Positions 58,046 through 64,000 of a DNA stretch of 64,000 nt are shown one piece after another. A program made the position numbers and the translations under genes. The notes under the pieces were generated by a model. It was not told where the DNA came from. It saw nothing but the letters and a program-made list of their open reading frames with translations, and made no database searches. Within the stretch, counting starts at the first letter, position 1. Every line of letters starts with the position of its first letter. The stretch is from Bacteroidales bacterium (GTDB lineage: Bacteria > Bacteroidota > Bacteroidia > Bacteroidales > Tenuifilaceae). The stretch covers positions 34,376-98,375 of the forward strand of contig JABFRB010000004.1 in NCBI GenBank assembly GCA_013141385.1. The letters are read 5' to 3'.

Positions 58046-59257
58046 TTAAGATTTTGAGGGATTAATAGGCTTCACTTCCCTTAAATCGAAATAACCGTTA
58101 TAACCCTTCATATAAACCGCCGCCCGGTGACCAAAAAGTAACATTGCCTCAGTTCTAGTTTCTAATTCTGTATCATAAAAGTCTGAGATTACTTTAGTTC
58201 CTACCGAATAGTCCTTATTCCATTGCTCAACCATATTTTTCGGGTCAAGAATTTCCTTTGATTCAACTGCTGGTTTTTCTTTTTTTGACTCTGACTCTTT
58301 GCTAATTACTGATGTTTCCACTTTCGAATTATCTGATGTGGTTTTGTCACTTTTCTCCTTGGTGGATTTGGCTTTTTGTTCGGGTTGATCCTCTGTAGGT
58401 TTTCCATTAGGAACGTATTCTTTTTTTATTGATCTAATTAATTTTGTCAGAACATCTCCTACTCCCAACTCTTCAAATTCCATCTCTCCCTTATCCAGTA
58501 AGTATTGAATGCTCTCAGCCCATCTTACGCAATTGGACATCTGATCAATTAAATTTTGAGAAATCTTTGTTGACCCGTATGGTTTGCCTGTTACATTGGC
58601 TATTACCGGGATATTGGGTTTTGAGAATTTTGTTTCCTTTACAAATTTACCAAATTCTGTTTCGGCCTCTTTCATATAGCGAGAGTGAAAAGCCCCGCTA
58701 GTATTTAACGGAATGAACATGGCATTTGCTTTTCCGAAATATGGCTGTGAATTATTAATATCTTCTTTCAACCCAGAAATGACGATTTGTGATGGAGAGT
58801 TAAGATTCGCAATGTCTATTGTGGTCAGATTCGCATCTTTCAGAATTTCCTGAATCTGTTGTTCTGTAGAATTTATAATAGCTGCCATCCCTCCGTTCTT
58901 GGCTTGGCTCATTAGTTCTCCTCTTTTTTTAACCAATTTCAGTCCATCCTCAAAACTAAATACTCCAGCAGCATATAATGCGTTATATTCTCCGAGGCTA
59001 TGCCCTGCTAAAAAATCGGGTAATTTCTCGTCATCCTTAATTTTCTTCTGGTATGACAGGGCATTCACTACATAAAGTGCTGGCTGAGTATATTGGGTTT
59101 GATTCAATTTTTTATCAGGATCGTCCAAACAAAGTTCCTTTATCGAATATCCCAATATGATATCAGCTTGTTTTGTTAAATCAGGGAATTCATCAAACAG
59201 GTTTTCGCCCATTCCTTTTCTTTGTGATCCTTGGCCTGGAAATACGTATGTTTTCAT
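58046..59257 (-). CDS. trans-acting malonyl-CoA acyltransferase with C-terminal extension (copy B)
   Basis: 403 aa, a close paralogue of the AT at 51829-53028 along its full length. It has FPGQGSQ, GHSLGEYNAL and GAFHSRYM, then a Lys/Ser/Glu-rich variable linker and the conserved tail with GYNGYFDLREVKP. Catalytic residues are intact, so it is probably a functional second malonyl-AT. The sequence just upstream is homologous to the 3' end of the decarboxylating KS, showing that the KS-AT pair was duplicated as a block. The ATG aligns with the start chosen for copy A. Confidence 0.93.
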   Translation of the reverse strand: MKTYVFPGQGSQRKGMGENLFDEFPDLTKQADIILGYSIKELCLDDPDKKLNQTQYTQPALYVVNALSYQKKIKDDEKLPDFLAGHSLGEYNALYAAGVFSFEDGLKLVKKRGELMSQAKNGGMAAIINSTEQQIQEILKDANLTTIDIANLNSPSQIVISGLKEDINNSQPYFGKANAMFIPLNTSGAFHSRYMKEAETEFGKFVKETKFSKPNIPVIANVTGKPYGSTKISQNLIDQMSNCVRWAESIQYLLDKGEMEFEELGVGDVLTKLIRSIKKEYVPNGKPTEDQPEQKAKSTKEKSDKTTSDNSKVETSVISKESESKKEKPAVESKEILDPKNMVEQWNKDYSVGTKVISDFYDTELETRTEAMLLFGHRAAVYMKGYNGYFDLREVKPINPSKS

Positions 59258-59312
59258 AACTTTCTACTTGTTTAATCGAGTTATTTTCTTATTAATATTA
59301 TTTTACCTGCCC

Positions 59313-59385
59313 CACACTTTAAATACGATAGATGTGCTTATTCCACAAAAACCAAATAAATTATTTATTACTATAGACATTATAC
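59313..59385 (-). pseudogene. Relic of the 3' end of a second decarboxylating KS
   Basis: This minus-strand sequence aligns with the last ~25 codons of the KS gene at 53075 (the segment encoding SFGFGGINTSIVLK), with many substitutions. The spacer between it and AT copy B also matches the KS-AT copy A spacer (shared TTTAATCGAGTTATTTTC). The rest of the KS is gone; 59386-59617 holds no gene I can recognise. Confidence 0.8.
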
Positions 59386-59617
59386 TGATTAGATTATAAT
59401 CATGCTGATTATCAGTGCTAAATATTACCAACTGATGCTTAATCTATATAAATTTAATGTCAATTTCAAAATTAAACTTTAATGTTCGTATATATTCGAT
59501 TTATTCTTTAGCAAAAGCTCCTTTAAGGAAAAACATTATTTCTTTATCAGGAAAATCTATTTTTTCTGCTCACAGATATGAATTACAAAAATATTGTGAA
59601 TAAAACTAGCCTTTCTT

Positions 59618-60583
59618 TTATACTAGTGCCTCTTCCGATAAACTGATTCCCAATTTCTCTATAGCTTTCAAATCATTTCCAAATTGATTTATCATTTGTA
59701 AAGAAATGGAACGGGAATCAGATGAAAGTATATACTTAACAAAAGTAGCCAGAGTTCCACTTGGACCTACATCGATAAAAATATAATCCCCCTTTTTAAG
59801 CATCCATTCAATTGTTTTCATAAAATCGACCGGGTATCGGATAACTTCCCAGAAATAATTCTTACTAATCTCATGGAGTGTCTCATTTTTCAATGAAGAA
59901 ATCATTGGAATACCGATGGAAGATATATTTAATTTTGAGATCATCTGATTAAACTCCGATTCAATGGGATCTATTAGTTCCGTATGAAAACCATATTTGA
60001 CCGGTAATTTTTGAGAGATTAAATTCATTTTATTCAAACCTTCTTGAAGATTCCTAATATCACTGGACAAACCGCTCACCACAAAACTCCTCTGAAAGTT
60101 TTTCCCAGTGACCCAACAGTTTTTAAAAAGGTCGGGGAATTCAGTCGTAATTTCTAACGATTCAATTACAGCCAGCATCTCTACTTGTGGCGTATTTTCT
60201 TCAGCAAGCCTTGCCATACCAACTACTACCTCAATACCTTCTTCCAATGAAATAGCCCCAGAAACAACAGATGCTGTTATCTCCCCAAGACTGTATCCCA
60301 GCAGAAAATCGGGTTGAACACCCATTTCCATGAGTACACGAACCAGACTGTATTCAATACATAACAATGCTGGATTAGTATATAAAAGATGGTCAAATGA
60401 TTCACTTTTTTTGCGCCCAGAATAAAGGATATCAATCAAAGAGATTTGAATATGAGGTTGAACTATTTTATCACAATGATCCATCCATAATTTGAATTGT
60501 GCATGATTTTCATAGAGCTCTTTTCCCATGTGATAGTATTGAGAACCCTGACCCGAAAACATAAATATGATCTGTCTATTCAT
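59618..60583 (-). CDS. PksD/PedC-type acyltransferase, probable acyl hydrolase
   Basis: FabD fold with MFSGQGSQYYHMG, a nucleophile motif GYSLGE (Tyr for the usual His before Ser) and YGFHTELI where malonyl-ATs have GAFHS. This branch of trans-AT enzymes typically acts as an acyl hydrolase clearing short or aberrant chains from ACPs rather than loading malonyl. I take the ATG at 60583 (MNRQIIF); a longer reading from an upstream TTG is less likely. It is separated from ECH2 by about 120 bp and from AT copy B by the KS relic region. Confidence 0.87.
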   Translation of the reverse strand: MNRQIIFMFSGQGSQYYHMGKELYENHAQFKLWMDHCDKIVQPHIQISLIDILYSGRKKSESFDHLLYTNPALLCIEYSLVRVLMEMGVQPDFLLGYSLGEITASVVSGAISLEEGIEVVVGMARLAEENTPQVEMLAVIESLEITTEFPDLFKNCWVTGKNFQRSFVVSGLSSDIRNLQEGLNKMNLISQKLPVKYGFHTELIDPIESEFNQMISKLNISSIGIPMISSLKNETLHEISKNYFWEVIRYPVDFMKTIEWMLKKGDYIFIDVGPSGTLATFVKYILSSDSRSISLQMINQFGNDLKAIEKLGISLSEEALV

Positions 60584-60707
60584 TGAAATATTCGTAAATC
60601 GTAATGTTTTTTCCAAAACCAAAACAACTATTAACTTCTTGTATTTATCTAACTCTATATCTGAATGAAATTAAAAACATTGTCATGCTTTTTATTATAT
60701 CCTCAAA

Positions 60708-61457
60708 TCAATTTCCAAATAAAGTCTTGATTCGCTCTCTCACCTCTGGTTGATGGAATGTTTTTTCATGCATTACTAATTCCTGATCGATCACCTTTGA
60801 AAGTCCTTCACGGAGGTAGGCAACCAAATGATCTTTTAAAGTAACGAGTGATACTCTCGGTTTCTCTGCAATATTTATGGCCAAGTCCAAAGCATACTCC
60901 ATTACTTGTTCCCTCGGAAGAACTGGAAAAGCAATTCCTCTCTTCTGCAACTCTTCTCCACGGTAAGTCCTAGCTGAAAACATCATTTCTTCAGCTAAGC
61001 TAATTCCCAACTTTTGGGGAAGGATTAGGGTGGCTCCCATACCCGGTGTAAAGCCGTATTTCATAAAGTTGGTGGCATAAATACTCTCCCGACTTAAAAT
61101 CACAAAATCAGCAAACATCCCCATCACAAAACCACCTCCAATTCCATGTCCCTGCATTGCCGAAATAACTGGTATAGGACAGTTCAATGCCAAACTGTAA
61201 AGATCATGATCCGTAAATTTTGCTTTACCATCAGAAAGATCGAGCAATATTTCTTTAGTACCTCCACTGGCAAAATAGCTATCATAGCCAGTTAAAATTA
61301 CTACTTTATATTGGGTTTGGGTTTTGATAGTTTCAAAAGCATCGATTAAGCCATCTGTCATCTCGTTAGAGAATGTATTCTTATTAACTTTATCTTGCAT
61401 TTTGAGTTGAATAATTCCATTACCCACCTCACTCAGTTCAATGACCTGATTTGACAT
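60708..61457 (-). CDS. Crotonase ECH2, decarboxylase of the beta-branching cassette (PksI-like)
   Basis: Crotonase fold with the oxyanion loop HGIGGGFVMGMFADF and YGFTPGMGATLILP, very close to ECHc inside PKS1. ECH2 enzymes decarboxylate 3-methylglutaconyl-ACP to leave the beta-methyl branch. The best start is the ATG at 61457, three bases after the ECH1 stop and preceded by GGGAGGG; an earlier TTG would overlap ECH1. It is coupled to ECH1. Confidence 0.92.
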   Translation of the reverse strand: MSNQVIELSEVGNGIIQLKMQDKVNKNTFSNEMTDGLIDAFETIKTQTQYKVVILTGYDSYFASGGTKEILLDLSDGKAKFTDHDLYSLALNCPIPVISAMQGHGIGGGFVMGMFADFVILSRESIYATNFMKYGFTPGMGATLILPQKLGISLAEEMMFSARTYRGEELQKRGIAFPVLPREQVMEYALDLAINIAEKPRVSLVTLKDHLVAYLREGLSKVIDQELVMHEKTFHQPEVRERIKTLFGN

Positions 61458-61459
61458 AT

Positions 61460-62242
61460 CTAATTTCCCTCCCAAGGGAATTGTCCCGTCAATACGTACT
61501 GTGCAATCTTTTCCATGTTATTTTGATCGGAAAATACTTCTATATTAGCTTCAAGTGCTTTGGATTTAGATTTCACAAGAACTTCATCCAAAGTACTCAT
61601 GTACCGTTTGTAACGAGAAATCCCTGTCTTGGAAAGCCGTCTTAGTCGTAATAAATGTTTTCTCAGCAAATTTTCACTCTTCTCTTCATAGGCATCCACC
61701 AATCCCCAATCATGAGCCTGTTTTGCTGATATAGGTTGTGTCATCAGGGTCATATAATTCGCTTTTGAGAAGCCCATTCTGCGAATCAAAAATGGTAAAA
61801 CACAGGCTGGCATCAGTCCAAAAAGTAGTTCAGATAAACTGAATACTGCCTTCTCTTCACATAGCACTACATCACACGCTGCAACAAAACCAACACCTCC
61901 GGCATTAGCCTTCCCTCTAACATGAGCAATCGTGATATAGGGACCAAAAGCCAGTTTTAACCACAAATTATACAAAGGTTCAGGATTTTGTTCTTCGTGT
62001 TTTTCTACATTTGTAAGATTTTTTTGAATCCCCTTAAAGTCTGCACCAAAACAAAACACTTCTGGTGAACCTTCTAACACAACAATTTTTATAGACTCTT
62101 CGCACAGTGCAAGCACTTTGGTAAACTCATCAATCAAGCAGTCATTAATTGTGTTGTTCTCCTCCGGGCGATGTATTTGAATAAAACAAACATCAGAATC
62201 AAATCTGACCCGAATCGTTTCATATGTTCTTGTTATATCCAT
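61460..62242 (-). CDS. Crotonase ECH1, dehydratase of the beta-branching cassette (PksH-like)
   Basis: 260 aa. The oxyanion loop is ANAGGVGFVAACDVVL and the catalytic-region segment is SLSELLFGLMPA. ECH1 dehydrates the HMG-type adduct on the ACP. Its start overlaps the HMGS stop by about 10 nt, and its stop nearly touches the ECH2 start, so the HMGS-ECH1-ECH2 trio is one translationally coupled unit. Confidence 0.93.
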   Translation of the reverse strand: MDITRTYETIRVRFDSDVCFIQIHRPEENNTINDCLIDEFTKVLALCEESIKIVVLEGSPEVFCFGADFKGIQKNLTNVEKHEEQNPEPLYNLWLKLAFGPYITIAHVRGKANAGGVGFVAACDVVLCEEKAVFSLSELLFGLMPACVLPFLIRRMGFSKANYMTLMTQPISAKQAHDWGLVDAYEEKSENLLRKHLLRLRRLSKTGISRYKRYMSTLDEVLVKSKSKALEANIEVFSDQNNMEKIAQYVLTGQFPWEGN

Positions 62243-63489
62243 TCGTACACTCTATGAAATTCTTTTATCTCTTTTAAAAATAGTATTTCTTTGCCCTGAG
62301 CTTTTCTAGCTTGAGGAATGAAACTCGTATCTAAAATTACGTTTCTTGTACCAAATTTTACTGCGTTGCTTCCCACAAGCAGGTTATCGTATTCTTTCAT
62401 CGACAACTCATATCTTTTATCCAGATGGTCTTTAATTTTGAGTGCTCTCAATCGTTCCTGACCTTCTTTTCTGGCAACACCACTAAAAAATTCCGAACAA
62501 CAGCCAGACCCATAAGAAAAACAACCTATCCTTTGAGGTGTTTCAAAATTACCATGATCAATTGTACTAGCAAGAGACAACATAGCTGTAGCTCCCATAA
62601 TATTGGCTACACGCTGACAATAGATCAGGCTCGGAGTTACTCGACGTTGAAAATCTTCCTCGATCTCTTCTGGTTTAGCCCTAACTATTTTACGCATCAA
62701 GTTGCGATGGGCTCCCTTAACCATACCTCCGAAAGGAGTGTGAAAAGCCAAATAGCCGAAACTCTTTGTTAGGTCAACACCTTCAACTCGTTTTTTATAT
62801 TCAAGAAATGCGTTTTCACAACAATCTAGATAAGAAAGCAATGATAAGTCAGAATCTCCAGCATCTCCATCTGCTGTAGGTCGACATGTATCCATCACTT
62901 CATAACCATAATAACCATTTGCACCAACATCTATCTGAAAAACATATGGTTTATCACTTACCAGTACTGCTACAGATCCAGAACCGTTACTGGGTTCTGC
63001 AAAAGACCAATCCTGCGTGAGTGCATCACCTCCTTCTTCAACCATAAAGCGAGAAACATCCGCAGCAATCACCAAAGCTTTAGCTCCTGGGGAAGCCTGA
63101 GACAAAATAAAATTGATTGCCATTTGTAAACCAGCCACACCCGAATAACAAGCGTTTTTTATTTCAAACAAACGACAATTACGATTTAAACCCAAATGAT
63201 GATGAAAATATGTGCTCAACGATTTACCAAAATCAAAAGCCGATTCTGTACAGGAAATGACAAGTTCAATACGATCTTTTTCTTCCGGACTCAGAGCGTC
63301 AACAATTGGTTTAGCCGCATTTACTCCAAAGGTAATAGGATCTTCATATGGCAAGGCTACGGTTTTCTCATTCATCAGAAGATTTTTAAATCGAGTTGTA
63401 TCCAACTTACGATGTTCAGCAAGTTTTTCCACATTTAAGTAAGCAGTTCCTGCGAAAACATTCATTGCTTCAATTCCAACTATACTCAT
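62233..63489 (-). CDS. HMG-CoA synthase-like enzyme of the beta-branching cassette (PksG-like)
   Basis: 418 aa with the nucleophile in NACYSG, the FHTPFGGMVKGAHR region and the GSGCCSEFFSG segment near the C-terminus. It adds an acetyl-ACP carbanion to a beta-keto group on the chain, starting beta-alkylation on the Trp-flagged ACPs of PKS1. An AAGGA lies at good distance from the ATG, making it one of the few genes here with a Shine-Dalgarno. It is the first gene of the operon in the window. Confidence 0.95.
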   Translation of the reverse strand: MSIVGIEAMNVFAGTAYLNVEKLAEHRKLDTTRFKNLLMNEKTVALPYEDPITFGVNAAKPIVDALSPEEKDRIELVISCTESAFDFGKSLSTYFHHHLGLNRNCRLFEIKNACYSGVAGLQMAINFILSQASPGAKALVIAADVSRFMVEEGGDALTQDWSFAEPSNGSGSVAVLVSDKPYVFQIDVGANGYYGYEVMDTCRPTADGDAGDSDLSLLSYLDCCENAFLEYKKRVEGVDLTKSFGYLAFHTPFGGMVKGAHRNLMRKIVRAKPEEIEEDFQRRVTPSLIYCQRVANIMGATAMLSLASTIDHGNFETPQRIGCFSYGSGCCSEFFSGVARKEGQERLRALKIKDHLDKRYELSMKEYDNLLVGSNAVKFGTRNVILDTSFIPQARKAQGKEILFLKEIKEFHRVYEWI

Positions 63490-63589
63490 AGTATTTTTCC
63501 TTATGTTAGATTATTAGAAAGATGTTTTTATTTTAAAATTGTTAATGCTATTCCTTATTTTATGATTTTGGAAAATATTTTTCGGCTTA

Positions 63590-63811
63590 ATGGACATTTT
63601 TAATGCTTAATATATTCTGAAAACTTTACTATTATTGACTCATATGGAATTCAAAACTTTCAATGGAGTCTTAAATTTATTCAAGCAAACTGTTGAAATG
63701 AGAATCACCTACCAAATGCTCCGTCTCTCAAAGTTATTTCTCATTTCAACAGTTCATCATAATCATCATATTTTTTTGTAATTCATATCAAAAAATATTA
63801 AAAATGTCCAT
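63590..63811. repeat. Nested inverted repeats upstream of the HMGS operon
   Basis: The outer arms ATGGACATTTTTAAT (63590-63604) and ATTAAAAATGTCCAT (63797-63811) are perfect 15-bp complements. The inner arms AACTGTTGAAATGAGAA (63688-63704) and TTCTCATTTCAACAGTT (63738-63754) are perfect 17-bp complements around a 33-nt loop. There is no gene inside. It could be a MITE-like element or a control region of the operon that starts 100 bp downstream. Confidence 0.65.
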
Positions 63812-63944
63812 TGTAATAAAATTATCTTGTACTTTATAAAATTTACTTATTAATGCGAATTAAGGGTTGAAACTACTTTACTAATTGGCTAGTTAAATAT
63901 TTGAAAATCAATAAAATAGTGTCGGGAATATTTGTTTAAAACAT

Positions 63945-64000
63945 TGGGAATCAGTATCTTAAACGATTAATCTCACTTAATCCGTCTAAGCATGATTCCC
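63945..64000. repeat. Inverted repeat at the right window edge
   Basis: GGGAATCA pairs with TGATTCCC at the very end of the window, and intervening GATTAA/TTAATC-like arms can also pair. It could be a terminator or a mobile-element end that continues beyond the window. Between 63812 and this point I see no gene. Confidence 0.35.

Noticed and set aside
61458..61475. Upstream TTG start for ECH2
   Set aside because: The ATG at 61457 has a GGGAGGG at good spacing and starts right after the ECH1 stop; the TTG would overlap ECH1.

Overview
This window is most of a large trans-acyltransferase (trans-AT) polyketide synthase / NRPS cluster. Every protein gene is on the minus strand, so the pathway reads from about 63.5 kb down to 1 and continues past the left edge inside a synthase. 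The DNA is AT-rich, most genes lack a clear Shine-Dalgarno, and the tRNA genes do not encode CCA. That fits a Bacteroidota host best, but no phylogenetic marker is present and the assignment is tentative.

Layout in transcription order. (1) 63489-58046: HMG-CoA-synthase-like enzyme, two crotonases (ECH1, ECH2), a PksD-type acyl hydrolase/AT and a malonyl-AT, with a decayed KS relic between the last two. (2) 57934-56669: a sulfotransferase of visibly different base composition. (3) 56243-51675: a BaeB-like metallo-hydrolase, six tRNA-Cys genes interleaved with small ACP-start relics, a discrete ACP, a decarboxylating KS and a second malonyl-AT. (4) About 0.85 kb of relics and inverted-repeat elements. 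(5) PKS1 (9362 aa): MT-GNAT-ACP loading; KS-KR-ACP; KS-ACP-DH-like; KS-ACP-ACP-ER; KS-ECH-ECH-ECH-ACP; KS-KR-ACP; KS-DH-KR-ACP; then a C-terminal domain resembling DUF2156 / lysyl-phosphatidylglycerol-synthase C-terminal domains. (6) PKS2 (5372 aa), whose ATG directly abuts the PKS1 stop: a PLP beta-eliminating lyase (SH-like) domain; KS0-ACP; KS-DH-KR-MT-ACP; KS-DH-KR-ACP; terminal KS0. (7) An NRPS, A(Gly-like)-PCP-C. (8) PKS3, partial: DH-like-ACP-KS.

How it may work. A GNAT-type starter is extended with malonyl units supplied in trans. Three consecutive KR-less modules carry ACPs with the beta-branching Trp flag and would be served by the HMGS/ECH/KS/ACP cassette plus in-line ECH and ER domains. 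At the PKS1/PKS2 junction an aminoacyl-tRNA-transferase-like fold meets a Cys-lyase-like PLP domain, and the same cluster carries six tRNA-Cys genes. Five of the six have C instead of the near-universal U at position 33. This suggests a sulfur-insertion station fed by cysteinyl-tRNA from a dedicated, probably non-translational tRNA pool. That is the most exciting hypothesis here; its parts are visible in the sequence, but the linkage is inference.

The cluster also shows repeated internal duplication and decay: two KS-AT blocks with one KS nearly gone, an orphan AT 3' end, a PKS3 5' relic in front of the NRPS, tandem tRNA/ACP-start units and twin ACP domains.
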